Source: Legionella qingyii (GTDB lineage: Bacteria; Pseudomonadota; Gammaproteobacteria; Legionellales; Legionellaceae). Taken from it: a stretch of 64,000 nucleotides of DNA. Positions 11,501-22,904 of this stretch are shown piece after piece (position 1 is the first letter of the stretch; each line of letters begins with the position of its first letter). Both the position numbers and the translations under genes were made by a program. The notes under the pieces are model-generated. The model was not told the origin of the DNA, ran no database searches, and saw nothing but the letters and a program-made list of their open reading frames with translations. The stretch is from assembly GCF_003184185.1 (NCBI RefSeq), contig NZ_QHJG01000025.1, positions 2,198 to 66,197 of the forward strand, given 5' to 3'.

Positions 11501-11833
11501 TAAATGAAATTTCGCATGGCAATGGTTTCGCGACAGTAGATATCGGTAAGGCATCCATACAAGGTGAGGCCCCTATCTTCGGTAGTCGGGAAGATTCCCC
11601 GCTTGCTAAACTAATTCATAAAGGACCCACAGTGACGGTCCGGACGAGTGGCTTTACCAATGGTGACCCTGTTATTAAAGTCCCAATATCCAAGAACCAC
11701 ACGCGAGATTTCGGTCCCGTGGTTTATTGTTTTATGATTACTAATTGTCTTCTCATTCGAAACTGACTTATTTGCAAGAACGGTCAACGGGACGAAATAA
11801 ATTAAATAGGAAACTTATTCCTTATATTAAGTG
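8570..11833 (-). CDS. RND-family efflux pump inner-membrane component
   Basis: 1087 aa, normal length for an RND transporter. Starts at GTG with GGGAG upstream. An N-terminal membrane helix (KLTLLLIISILLFGALAL) is followed by the porter domain start (IIVPVVTISVSRPGSDTQEI). The central membrane block has LGLLVDDSIVVIENI with the paired Asp used for proton relay, then GGMMGPFMAPIP. It ends PVFGGLAISLMFGSFA...WWKRMHKTRQ. The first-strand sequence is closer to the HAE/hydrophobe type than to metal exporters, but substrate cannot be assigned. It lies between a TolC-like gene and a DUF2892 gene in one operon. No membrane fusion protein gene is present in the operon. Confidence 0.93.
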
Positions 11834-11862
11834 TTATGCAGAGGGAATCTCCATAGTCAATT

Positions 11863-13266
11863 AGTCCGAAAGCACCAACGGAACCCTTAATTAACTAAGC
11901 AATCGTAGTTTTATACACGAACTCACTCAGAATTAACTACATTCCGAACTTCAAGAACGCGAAACGAAACTCAGTTAAAGTAAACCGAAAGATTATTACG
12001 TGAATTACCATAATTCGGAGCCGGTTTAGCAAACGAATTAAAAAACTACCGGAGAAGAAGAAAAACTCGGTAAACTGCCGAATTAACGTTAAGTATCAAT
12101 TTAACGTAGAGTAATGCACAATTAACAGATTCTTCATCAAACTCAACTAATGCAACAAGTAGGTTAAGTTTAACACGGAAAAAGCGGAACCGACATCGGC
12201 TAACTTGTCGAGGACGTGCAAGAGGACGTGATTTCTCACAGGTTAATCGTGGATTTCGCTAACATAGACTCCCATTAGGACTTGGCTCCCACATCGGTAA
12301 GGTTAGTACAGAATCAACTTCTAAATGAACACCAAATATATTTCTAACGCTTCGTTCTTATAAACGGAAAAGCCGAAAATATACTCTTGCTTCGCGAAAT
12401 TCGCTCCGTAAAAGAAGGTCGCGGAAACTATAATCTCTCAAATTAGGTGACAAAGAAAAGGAGTTGCCTCATACGACTGAGCCTTATTCTCTTGATAATC
12501 CTAACGGGTATTCGCAAGACTTCAATAGGTCGAGTAAAAGACGAACATTAGCCCGCGAACTATTGGGTTCTCTCCTCGATAAATTTATTCGAAGTCGGTA
12601 GTTATGTAGCGATAGATTTCAATAACTAACGAAAGAATTGCGAAACCACCAACGATTTTTAAGAACACGCGCTCATTGAACAACAACCCGTTGTACCTAA
12701 TTAACTAACCGACAATTTTTTGGAAGTATTCTGTATATTTCGACTATCCGATTAACCAAAACACGAACAACTAAGGGTACGACTCGCCTATAGTCATTAC
12801 GCGCTCATAAAAGAACAACACGAAAATAAAAAGGTGGACTTATTTACCCATCTCAGTTAAATTTGCGCCATAGATTTAACGACATTATTGGTCCTACTAA
12901 ATTGCGTAATCCAGAGCATTTATTCCATGAACCGGGACATATAACTAGCCGTGGTTTTAGTCGTTTACTACGTAAGGGAACTGAATTAAATATGGGTTTA
13001 TGTCTGTCTCCTAATAACGAGGCGCGAGGTAACTTAAGATTGGGTTCGACTCCGGTTGCGTACGATAAACGAACAAAGTTTCGTGGTATTCGACGAAGTT
13101 AACTTCAGAATCTCGAGACATACCTACCTAATACTAAATTCCGGGCGGAATGGCGTAATCCCATCCTTTATCCAACAAGACATACACGGGTCTCACACCA
13201 GCTTTCTCTCGTACGCTATTGTTACTTATACTACGTAAAAAAATAATATACTGTTGACTCGTTGTA
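11863..13266 (-). CDS. TolC-family outer-membrane channel
   Basis: 467 aa. ATG at 13266 has AAGGATATTTA upstream and gives a signal peptide (IIKKCIIFIVIACSLSTTLWA). The mature protein has the duplicated TolC/OEP structure: YPNAVRRALNHNPSIQ, GKIKAQQENTRALLISAQ, then long helices (QNQLAYQLYMSYEGFLTAN and QFELDEQRNQLKLLLRQLTR) and a C-terminal QELQALHQLRLTQAH block. It should form the outer-membrane duct for the RND pump encoded 30 bp downstream. First gene of the operon, directly below an inverted-repeat operator. Confidence 0.92.
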
Positions 13267-13284
13267 ATTTATAGGAACCAGTAA

Positions 13285-13304
13285 TATAATCTAAAATGAT
13301 TATA
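13285..13304 (-). promoter_or_regulatory. Operator ATATTAG-N6-CTAATAT upstream of the tolC-RND operon
   Basis: Perfect 7-bp arms around ATTTTA, 18 bp upstream of the TolC-like start codon. The same arms and spacer length occur upstream of the ArsR-type regulator gene. The symmetry and length suit an ArsR-family dimer. Confidence 0.8.
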
Positions 13305-13316
13305 TAACCAATTTTA

Positions 13317-13598
13317 AATTAGAAACGTTATTTAATTTATGTTTCAACTATTTTAGCGAAGGTGAAGTCCGAACAACTACACCATTACTTGTATGAAGGG
13401 AACGAAACATTGCCTATTTTTCGGTAGAAAAAAGTAAAAACGGTCTACAACTCTATCACGTCTGACCCTATTAGGATAGTTAAGGACTTCAAGTGATTGT
13501 CATGCGAGTAAAAAGTTATTTACCGTATTTTATTCTTCGGAGAACCTCAAACGGTTCTCAAATTCGTAAAAACGACGGAATCTTCGTAATAAAAAGTA
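13317..13598 (-). CDS. ArsR-family regulator, BigR/SqrR-like
   Basis: 93 aa winged helix: KMLKLLANSKRLLILCHLLK, then the recognition helix region ELQELIGLSQSALSQHLAKM, a wing KDGFLSVTKQGKYVHYHI, and a C-terminal helix ending LYLIYCKD. Two Cys, one in LILC and one near the C-terminus, sit where BigR/SqrR persulfide sensors carry their redox pair, and it lacks the metal-binding ELCVCDL motif of ArsR. It lies just upstream of the TolC-RND-DUF2892 genes in the same direction. Inference: represses itself and the pump operon until oxidised or persulfidated. Confidence 0.88.
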
Positions 13599-13640
13599 CT
13601 GAAGTTCCGCTAATAATCAATTACAATAGTAAGGATGTAA

Positions 13641-13660
13641 TATAATCTTATTTGATTATA
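13641..13660 (-). promoter_or_regulatory. Second operator ATATTAG-N6-CTAATAT, upstream of the regulator
   Basis: Identical 7-bp arms around AATAAA, 42 bp upstream of the regulator's start codon. It probably mediates autoregulation. Confidence 0.8.
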
Positions 13661-13740
13661 AAGTTATCAGGTTTTATGAACGAATTAAATGAGTATTTTA
13701 TACTACCGAAATTAAACGATTCTAGGAGATAGAGCGCAGT

Positions 13741-15138
13741 AATTTAAGCTTATAATTATTTGACGGTTCCCAGCGAAACCAGGCATAGAAATAATAAACT
13801 TAACGAGGCCAGGACATCCCCTAAGGTTAAACATATTATTGGGGGCTGAAATGGTTCTATTCCCTCCCGCTCTGAGTTTTATATGAGTACCAGGTATAGA
13901 AGTCCGAGATATTAAGGTGCGAGACCCAAAAATTATCGGGTTTAGTTTGGGCTATTTTGAGGTCGACGTTGAACATTCGAACATCGTAATAATACTAATT
14001 GATTAAAAGACCGAAGTACATATCTATCTATTCTCGGTATGGTTATTCGAGGTAAAAATAAAGGGTAATTATTGTGAGGCTCAAGTAGTCACGGTAGTTG
14101 TTAGAGAAAATTTTATTAAGCAAAAAGAAAAACACCAGACATAAAAGAAACGTGCTCAAGAAAATTTCTATTTTATCGTAGTCCCGTCCCTACTATTCGT
14201 ATTACTTGACACCCAGACATTATATGAAATAATAGAAAAAAGTTTCAATTTATAAGACGTTATCTATTTCTGAGTCGCACTCATTAATTTTTTGGTAATT
14301 ATCCCGGTCTCAAACCCCAGGTCCATGCCTGATCTCAGAGCCGAGGACCGACTGATTCTATATACGGCGTTAAACTCGGTTTCAGCACTACTAAACGTAG
14401 TACGCCGGTTACTGCAAGTACCGAAGGGGTCGGGTCAAGCCGTCCAGCTTCGCGAAGTCTTTAATTCCGTAGCTGCCTGGTACATAAATATTTAAGTAGA
14501 CAAAAAAATCAAACTCTCCTTTAAACTCATAGTACAAGTCTTTATACCTAGCAAAAATATAGTTCTAGTACCCGATTAACTCGGGTAAGGTGTCCAAAAA
14601 CACCATCTAATGGGACGGTGAACAATAGCAATCGCTGTAAGGTATTGCGAACAAATTCTTTCACTCTCTGGTCGGGTCCTAATCGAGGTACCCAATTTTG
14701 ACGCCATCCCGGGACGAAAAATACAACATTACAGCGTAGAGCGTCTCGTATTAATCTTTCATCAACTAAGCTTAGCGATATGGAAAAGAGGGTTCTAAGT
14801 CGCCGTCGTAGGTTTATGTTATAAAATAAATTGACCGTTATAAAATAATTTAGTTATCAGCTATGGGGATGCCTATTTAAATTGTTTTTTAGTGGTCCAA
14901 ATTCTTATCTCCTGTTTTCAAGAACCATTAAGACAAGAAGTTGTCGTTAAAAAACCTTACTTTGCAATATTAAAAAACGATGTAGACGCGGTTCTAATAC
15001 AAAACTCTCCTACATTTAAACGCTACCTAGATTAAATTCTGTAACTTTATTCTCACCGTTATAACGAACCGGTTATGAAGGCTTAGGTTCTTAGTCTTAA
15101 AATAAAAATTTACGATAAACTCAGAGTTTAAATAGGTA
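13741..15138 (-). CDS. hss: Homospermidine synthase
   Basis: 465 aa, typical length. The N-terminal Rossmann motif is ILILGFGSIGQAILPL. Further family blocks are YLDAAAESWEKRY, SNYALRDATLQH, GPTAVLTHGANPGLVSHF and ELGWGSHERHWP. The enzyme belongs to the saccharopine-dehydrogenase-like superfamily and makes homospermidine from putrescine with NAD(H), in the cytoplasm. Start ATG has GGGGGAATT upstream. It is divergent from an aldehyde dehydrogenase/aminotransferase pair, suggesting a linked polyamine or diamine pathway. Confidence 0.93.
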
Positions 15139-15514
15139 TTAAGGGGGTTTATCTTTGTAGATATTAATACTTTTTTCTCCAAAGGTCTCACAAATTGGTT
15201 TAGTTAAATGAATTGGTAGTATAAAATTCAAATCGAGTGTTTCTATTAGATTAAGATTTTAAAATTGATAAACTACGCCGTATCACTTTACTATACGACT
15301 AATCCAGGTGATTAACCACTTACATCCAAAAAGACTAAGCCGCCACTAAAAAGGAGTGTTCCTTTTTAATTAAAATATTAGGCTTGCCTAGATGTCTAAA
15401 TGTCAAATTTAAAGCGGCTCAACTGAAAGGAACATCTGACATTTGATAAGACGCTGTCTTGGTTTGAGTTCACCATTTCCTTGAATAGCGCGAGTTATTT
15501 TTCCCTGAGTTATT
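15139..15514. other. Divergent intergenic region with a hairpin
   Basis: No supported gene. An 8-bp inverted repeat TTTTTCCT-CACA-AGGAAAAA (15348-15367) may be a terminator or regulatory hairpin. Promoters for the homospermidine synthase and aldehyde dehydrogenase genes should lie here. Confidence 0.5.
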
Positions 15515-16981
15515 TACTTTTTAATACTTTACATATAACTACCTTTTAAATGAAATCGGTATTCGCCCTTGTGAGCGCTGTAATAACTAGGGCCATTACC
15601 GGTTAACGAACGTTTTCAAGGTCTTTCACGGTTTCTTCTACAAAACGAGCGGTAGTTCCGACGTGCATTCCGAAAGCTACTTCCACCAACCTCTTTTTGT
15701 AGTCGCGAACTAGCTTCATTTGATAACAAGTTCCAACGACTAAACTAAGCACGATTACGTTTTTACAATCGCCTCGAACTTTGTGCTTTAACACCTTTTG
15801 GAAACAATCTCCGTCTTATACTACACTAGCTACGTCGGTTAACGAAACTTAAAATACGACCCGAGTGATGATTTTAAGTACCGCTTTGGTACAGCCAAGG
15901 TCGTTTGAGAAAATCAATACAATATGCCCTCGGATATCCCCATACGCCTGTTTAATAAGGGACCTTAAAGGGTGAGCAATACCGACGGACCTTCTAACGA
16001 GGTCGTGAACGTCGTCCTTTATGGTATTATAATTTTGGAAGTCTTAACTGTGGCTATTGACGTGAACTCAATAAGTTTGAATAACTAGTTACGCCTAAAG
16101 GTCGACCACATCACTTAGAACAATGACCGGGGCCGCACCTTCACCCACTTCTTAATCGTTACTTAGGTTACCACCTATTTCAACGTAAGTGTCCACCCTG
16201 TCAATGACCGTTTTTTTATTACGTCCGGCGATGTCCTTTAAACTTCTTTTATAGGAACCTCGACCCACCTTTTTTAGGTTTATAACATAAACGTCTGACA
16301 CTAGAACTCTACCGTTAACTACCACGAGAAAAGCCGCGAAAACGGTTAGTTCCACTTCAAACAAGGAGACCTAGAGCAAATTAGCAACTCGCAAGATAAG
16401 TGTTCTTTTACCACCTTCCCTACAACTTTTTTTAAGGTTTATAGTTCGAACCGGTACCAAATCTAACACCACAGTTTTACCCGAGTGACCAAAGTCCACG
16501 AGTGGCACTTTTTCATCTTGTCATGTAGTTCTATCCCTAACTACTTCCACGTTTTAACTAAACACCGCCCTTCGCAGGATGTCCACTGCAAAAACTTTTT
16601 CCTTTAAAAAAACTCGGTTGATAAAAACTACTCCACTTCGGATGTTACGCATAGCGAGCTCTTCTTTAAAAACCAGGCCATGAGCGTCAGTAGGGAAAAC
16701 TATGCCTTCTTCTTCGTTAAGTTTAACGTTTGCTATGGCTAATACCAAACCGTCGTCGACACACCTGATTCCTAGAATGAGCACGAGTAGCGCACTGGAG
16801 AGTTTAAGCACGGCCTTAAGAAACCCATTTGGTGATGGTAGGTTGAGTATTACTTTACGGAACCCCGCCTATGTTTGTTTCACCTAGTCCTGCACTCAAT
16901 CCAAACATACCTTAGCTTTCGATAGAACTTTAGTTCGTCCACTTATAATTAGATCTACTACTTGGTTAACCCACCATAATT
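15515..16981 (+). CDS. NAD(P)-dependent aldehyde dehydrogenase
   Basis: 488 aa. Motifs: GVCGQIIPWNFPLVMAAWK (cofactor and oxyanion Asn), ILKPSELTPVTALEL, VAFTGGTVTGKKIMQ, LELGGKNPNIVF (general-base Glu) and FANQGEVCSSGSRL (catalytic Cys). The overall sequence is of the betaine/aminobutyraldehyde type. AAGGGACTCAATAA precedes ATG. Its stop overlaps the start of the next gene (TAATG), so the two enzymes are coupled. It may oxidise the aldehyde produced by the neighbouring aminotransferase. Confidence 0.93.
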
Positions 16982-18297
16982 ACTTAGTTTAATTATAATT
17001 TTGTGTTTATGGCCCTGGTTTTAGTGTTTTTAATTACCTCGTCGCAATATTTGTACAACGCGCTCCAGGTAAAGTGCGATGAGGGTAGAAACACCTTGCT
17101 CGTTTTCCAAGTAAACATCTCCTACATCTACCTTTACATAAGAACCTAAAGAGTAGACCTTAACCACACCACTTATGTCCCGTGACAGGGCTATGCGACC
17201 AGTTACGTCAGTTCCGTGTCCAACTATTTAAGTACGTGTGCTCAAAATTATAAGAAGGAATACTTCCGATATAGTTCCACACACTTTTTAATTTAATAGT
17301 GTGAGGGCCAACAAAGCTTTTTTTTAGTTAGGATAACTTAAGCCCTCGACTCCGACATCTTTTACGCTAATTTCAACGAGCACGGATATGACCTTTCGTT
17401 CGGCACTAAACAAAACTAGTACGAATGGTACCAGCATGAATGTACCGATACCGTGAATGGCGTTTCTTATTTGGGATATTCGTACCTAAACCAGGTAAAG
17501 AAAGTCTCCAAATAGCACGAGGGTAAGGTATACTCATAGCAACCGTCCCTTTTTTAACACAGCTTCTTACAAAGTTGCTAAAAAGACTTGAGCAATTAAA
17601 CGCACACCCACAACTTTTATGGCGACGTCACTAAAATCTTGGGCACAATCCCCTTCCCCCTAAGTATGTTAAGGGTCAAGGTAAAAATGTTTTCGAAGCG
17701 CTCAAAACAAGACGTTTGTTTTAACAAAAGTAGCGGCTACTTTAAGTTAGTCCAAAACCAGCATGTCCTTTAGATAAACGTTACTTTTGTTACCCGCACC
17801 TCGGACTAGAATGCGACTGTCGTTTCCCCAACCCACCACCTTGTCACTAACGACCACATTGTCCTTTTCGACTTTACTACCTACGACGTTACCACCCACC
17901 CAACCCACCTTGGAAACCGCCTTTAGGTGACTCAACACGTCGTCGAGAACTTCATAAGTTTTAGAAACTTCTCCTTCCCGAAAACGCAGTACAACGCTCA
18001 GAAAGTTTTCATGAAGTAAGGTCCGAAAGACCTAAATTTCTTTTTATATTTTATCATCCACTACAAGCACCAAATCCACAATACGTCCGCGAGCTTGACC
18101 ACCTTCTATTCTCATGCTTCCATGGTTTATTTCTTTACCGCCTGTCTAATTGTTCTAAAACAAATCTCGCACCTGACCATTAAGAATCGACGCCTCCTAT
18201 ACCTTTACATTAAGCGGAGGAATACGGAGAAAGCTGTCTCTATTTTCTAAACCTTTAACCTGAAAGATAGTAACTCCTTCCTGAGTTTTGGAATATT
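16981..18297 (+). CDS. Class III aminotransferase, 4-aminobutyrate transaminase type
   Basis: 438 aa. Blocks: DVDGNVFLDFSSGIGVVNTG, LLNSGAEAVENAIKVARAYT, VICFDHAYHGRTYMAMA, ADEIQSGFGRTGNLFA (PLP-contacting Asp and Gln) and DLTLTAKGLGGG (PLP-binding Lys). These match GABA/diamine transaminases. It shares the A of TAATG with the upstream aldehyde dehydrogenase stop. With that gene it could convert putrescine to aminobutyrate or GABA to succinate; the exact substrate is not settled by sequence. Confidence 0.92.
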
Positions 18298-18411
18298 TTT
18301 CTTCACGTTATATTCACCGCACTCGTTCACACGGATTTACGCAATTTTCAGTTTTTAGCGATTTTACAAGATATAAATTGGTACTACCAATTTGAAGTTC
18401 CTCCTTATCTT

Positions 18412-18714
18412 TACGTATTTTTCTTGTAAACCAGCTATCATAATTGTGAAAATTAAAGAAGTACGAAGTAAAAATGTCTTCGAGTCCGACGTAGCCATTT
18501 ACAACTGGTGGACAGTGTTACATACCGTCGAACATTTCCTTTATTTCCGACACAACTATTAACGCAAAGCTTCCTATGATGCGCTCCCAACTCATTTCTA
18601 TAAGAAGTTACGGAACGACCAACACCAGATCCTCAGTGGAGCTGTCGCTCACTACGTTGGGATTTTCTCGTTTAGTTTCGGACGACAGTTCCAACAGAGT
18701 TACGCTACGTAATT
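18412..18714 (+). CDS. Secreted Cys-rich protein, 100 aa
   Basis: Excellent Shine-Dalgarno (AAGGAGGAATAGA). Signal peptide SIVLTLLISSCFIFTEAQA, then a mature domain with eight Cys in spaced pairs (CMAACKGNKGCVDNC, CLAGCGLG, ACCQGC). Probably a disulfide-bonded exported protein. Family not recognised. A similar smaller protein follows immediately. Confidence 0.8.
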
Positions 18715-18788
18715 GCGTCGTTACTTATTTTTTAATTTTAAATCGGATTTAAAATTTAACTGTGCTTTTTTATCACTTCCTCGTACAA

Positions 18789-18998
18789 TACCTATTCAGT
18801 ACCTTATTTTAAACATGGTAGAACGACCCTCGTCATTAATGATAACCGAAATCATTAAACCGTCAACGACTACTACGTACGTTTCGTTTTACGCTTCAGT
18901 TGAGATTTTCAACATGGTTTCCTACGCTACCCTTATGGCTAACGTATAATTTGACGAGACTATGTGCTCTATCAACACAAGTTCCGACACCACTAATC
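18789..18998 (+). CDS. Secreted Cys-rich peptide, 69 aa
   Basis: GAAGGAGCATGTT precedes ATG. Signal peptide CTILLGAVITIGFSNLAVA, then eight Cys in a short mature peptide (CKAKCEVNSKSCTKGC, DCILNCSDTRDSCVQGC). It resembles the preceding gene product in design and is probably a paralogue. A TTGACA at 18758-18763 could be a -35 element of its own promoter. Confidence 0.78.
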
Positions 18999-19101
18999 GT
19001 TCTTTGCGAGATAAATCGTACTCAAAATGTGTTATATCTTTTCCTTATCACTGGACTCTTTCGTCGAAAAAATAAGAATAACGATAAGGAAAATTGGAAA
19101 G

Positions 19102-20400
19102 AATCAATTATTAGGTACTGAGTTTGTAGGGGAACCGCCATCTCTCTAGAAAAAGTATAACAAAATAACCACTTCGTATCGAGGTCCATATTTTTCGATT
19201 AGGTAGTAGGGAATTCTTCTAATATATGTAAACGAATTTAAGAAATAAAAATATAAACATTCATTTTTGGTTCTTAAGAGGTACTTTAGAGAATCCTAAA
19301 ACCCCGTCTAAATAGAGAGGAACAACATTATTGAATCCCAGAAACCATAAGCGTTTTTAGACTCTAAAATTTAGTAGAAAATTAAGAACTTACCAACTCA
19401 TACAAGGAAATAAAAAAAACCAGTTGTCGCAGACCTACCATTAACAACACAACATTCTTAGTCACGGAAAAAATGGAAATTTCACTTGTCAAGGAAAAGG
19501 ACCAAATTATATAAGGGTCAATGATCCTATAAAATCCCTCATAGATGACAAAAATAATAGCTTTAAGTGGGTACATTTAAGGAGTCTACAGCTATTCAAA
19601 CCACCTCACTTAAAAAATACTAGATATAGATAAGGACGGGGTCATATTGAATGGAATTATAAATTTTAGAAGGTACGAGGTAGAAGGGTATAATTCGCTA
19701 TAAGTTAACCACAGAAACGCGGTAGAAAACGGCAGTCCCAAGGAAATTGTTTAGGATATAATAAAAGTTACTAAGCAAGTAATTTTTTACGCGAGAGTAA
19801 TAAGCAATTACTTCCTATGACTAAATATTTAAAAAATTTTAGTCTTTCTCTCCAGCGAAAAACCTTCAGAAAACTTCATATCCTCATACGAAAAAGTTGT
19901 AATGGTCTAAAATTACGTGATTCGACTACTAGTTACCTCATTTAGTTCGGTGAACATTCTTTGTTATGTTAGCGTTTATGGCATGGTTGTTTCTCATTTT
20001 TGGTCCGCGGTTATTAGGGTTAATAGTAGTAACGAAAAAAATTACCTCTACCTAAAAAACAATCAACTTAGTTCAACGGTAAAAATAGAAGTTTAAACAA
20101 TCATTGATTTTCTTCATTTAGCTAATTTATGGTATACGGTTCAGGAGGATGACATTCCTCGTAATTATTCGGCCATCAATAAAAAGGATGTATTTAAGCT
20201 ACTTAGGGATTTTGAGGATTTTTATTTGGATTTTACTCATGTTCTTACCCCCTAAAGACTCTTGAAAGAAACGGCCACATACCGAAAACACAGACTCTCT
20301 TTCTTCTTAGACGAAGATATCTACGCGGCGTAAATGATGTTTTGACCCGTAGAACACAATCCAATAAAGGTGTTACGAATGTTTTAAATCTACGTAGGTA
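19102..20400 (-). CDS. Zinc-ribbon TM2-domain membrane protein
   Basis: 432 aa. N-terminal zinc ribbon (FCKHCGNNLTQDAQFCSKCG), then a TM2 domain (LGLFLGVLGIHRIYVGK...LLMLLTVGGLGIWYLIDLL), a further membrane helix (MMIIGIIGAWFLLFVGTVFA), and a long C-terminal extracytoplasmic part with a DUF4864-like block (LSALKSGNVEKAYSYTSKDF) and a domain beginning NSRYSLKYPSNWEYI. Start ATG has GGAGAGTAAGC upstream. Function unknown; TM2 proteins commonly carry solvent-exposed sensor or enzyme parts. Confidence 0.85.
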
Positions 20401-20573
20401 CGAATGAGAGGTTACATTATAGCTCGGTCAAGCTTATCTGAGATTTAAGATATCCGATCTAGAACTATAGAATGAAAATATATATCTAATTTAAAATTAT
20501 TTGAGTTATTTAGAATAGATTTTATCCTCTAAAGGATGTTTTCCAAAGTTATATAACGAAGCTCCTCTATTGG

Positions 20574-20738
20574 TACGTTCTTTTATATAAGTTAACGAAG
20601 TTACTAGCCGATTCCCTTGAGTTCGACGTAGAGTGACGGATGTAGGGCGCTCTACTTAACGTTGTCGGGGATCGACTAAAATAATGTTTTTTTTAATTAT
20701 TTCTAAAAAATAATTGCGAAGAAAAGATAACAGACATT
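20574..20738 (+). CDS. Small hypothetical protein, 54 aa
   Basis: Good Shine-Dalgarno (CGAGGAGATAACC) before ATG; helical peptide MQENIFNCFNDRLRELKLHL... ending LLTLLFYCL. Its 3' end overlaps the 3' end of the convergent CvfB-like gene by 27 bp. Not recognised. Confidence 0.55.
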
Positions 20739-21557
20739 TGCTTAAGGCAAGAGAAGTTATAGTTAGTTTGGCGCAAATATTTCAACAGGGTTACGTGAAA
20801 ATTTTAAAAAAAATGAGAGCCGTTTACGGACGACTTAAAGACGTCCTCTCGAAAATAGTACATTTCGGTTTTTTGGTGGCCTAACAAGTTAGAACCTATA
20901 TTACGCGACGCGATTAAGTAATTATCACAAAACGGGATAAACAGAGTTTCATTATAGTTAAAACGGTAGTAGTGCATGGAAAAATTACATGGGAAAGTAA
21001 AAAACCGGTATTTAATTACAAACTTTTTATAGTGGACGTACCTAATTAGGGGTCACTGACAGCAACTATTAATGAAAAGAAGGTTCGCCACATGAGAGAC
21101 GTTATTCATTTGATTGAAGGAGTGGACCGAATTTCAATCGACAACAGAATAGGTTTTTTATTAGCTAAAAACTCGAACGTTATTACGCAGGGACTAATAG
21201 AACGAAATTTATTTGTTCTATTCTAAATGGTTAAAGGTACCCGGCCACAACAAGACCAAACCCGTGGTTATTTAGGAATAGATTAGGGGTTAGTTCTTTT
21301 CGAGGATGTCCTAAATGTAGTTAATGAAAATTTTTACGTGTCGACGGATCAAACCGTTCTCCTACGGACCAACAACGATATTAAAACAGCAGACTTAGTT
21401 TTATCTGTTTTTGTAGGTCATGTAGTGGTTGGTTTCGCGGAAATCCCTGGCTAAATAACCCATTATTTTAAAGGGGGGTGAGAGGAGGAACTTCTATATG
21501 AGGTTTTCCTCGAAGGGCATGGTAAAAGTTAAATAATTTAACGGGTTAAAAATAGTA
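20712..21557 (-). CDS. S1 RNA-binding protein, CvfB/YitL family
   Basis: 281 aa. S1-like blocks: REAPFGVYLQGGDEWGEILLP and VIDVNPVGAFLDWGLDKDLLVP, with a third GYIKKVRDDGKIDITL, and a C-terminal winged helix (KKNFKSALGQLYKRGLIDIEENGIRL). This matches CvfB, a cytoplasmic RNA-binding regulator. The reading frame is complete. Confidence 0.92.
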
Positions 21558-21836
21558 CTGGTTTGAGCAAAAAAGTATATATTCAGTTCGAATTGTGTCT
21601 TACACACATAATAAATAATTACAACATCGGTTTAATAATTGACTATCAACATACCCATCCTGATAGATACTACAATATCGGCGTATTGTTTCACCTCTAT
21701 GTTCCAACTACGTAAAACTGGGTTGTGTTTTTAGGTGAGTTTTTATACATAAAGTTCCGTAAAATTTGTATACAACGTTTAACTAATTATTTTCTTTTAT
21801 TAGCCGAGGATTAAAACAAAGTTTCTCAGCTAATAA

Positions 21837-22904
21837 TACTTCGGTCGCTCTTAATATTATAGGGATTATGTTCACCGATAAAATTGAAAAAACTATTAAT
21901 TTCCCCGGTAAAGACCACTACACGTACAATAACCGAGTTATTTTGTATGTTATGTTGGATGGCGGCTTAGAAGAAGTTTAATGTCACCTGATTTATTATG
22001 TTTCCAGTAAGTTGACGAATTTTAACTCAATAGACTGCTCCGATTTTTTGACGACCACTCTGCGTATTTTCTATAGCGGTGTCTAGTAAGAGTCTGAAGT
22101 GAAAGTAACGATCTACGGCTTTGAGGATTTTACCAAGTTAACCGATACTTAGTACAAGGACAAGACCTAGTTCCCGGTGTACCTTGTACGTAGTGTAAAC
22201 GGTATTGACCGCGCGAACTGCGGCACTAACCTGTTCCCCTAATGTAATCAGTTGAAACAGTAAATGTCGATCCGTTAATGAATCTTTTTATACCTATACG
22301 AGACTCGCCAACCCTACCGTTAATAGGATAACGTCATTATTTAGTCTAACTTGTCATACCTCAACACTTGTTTCTTTTTGTTTGTTGACATCCTACACCA
22401 CCAAACTGACTCATGGGGTTAGTAAGCTTATTCTTTGGACTCTGAAAATATCTAGGGTTTCTTATGTCGTGTTACTTACTCGATTAGAAGCCATTCTATC
22501 ACTTAACCAGTTTATAGATAACCTCTTAGTCAAGAAGGACCTGTAATTTACTTCATTTTCTTCGCGAAGCGAGCCCGCTGGCTAGACAAAAACGCTAGTA
22601 CGATGGCGCAGAACTGTATCCACAACAACCACGACAACCTTTAATATTTTGGTTCTTGCTATGAACCAATTAGTGGAGTCTACACAATTACCCAAATAGT
22701 TTATATGTTCGCCGGGTACCTTACTAGTAATGACCAATGCTACTATTACGCCAACGACAACTATTAATGCCATTCTTTGTGTGGCCTAATAATTGGGATG
22801 CATTGAGAACCCCCTCATTGTACCCCTTATTACCTCTCAAAATATACAGTATGCTAATAAAATCTAATGACTGTATACTACATTCTGCAAAAAGCGGGTT
22901 AATT
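21837..22904 (+). CDS. Secreted papain-family (C1A) cysteine peptidase
   Basis: 355 aa. N-terminal signal sequence (ARIIISLIQVAILTFLIIKG). Peptidase landmarks: VLDQGPHGTCITFAITGAL (oxyanion Gln and nucleophilic Cys), AAHGMIITGYDDNA (His) and TLRNSWGSNMGNNGEFYMSY (Asn-Ser-Trp). The catalytic set is complete, so it should be active, probably exported. After its TAA the same frame stays open for another 51 codons (see findings), so the coding region may once have been longer. No obvious operon partner. Confidence 0.9.
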
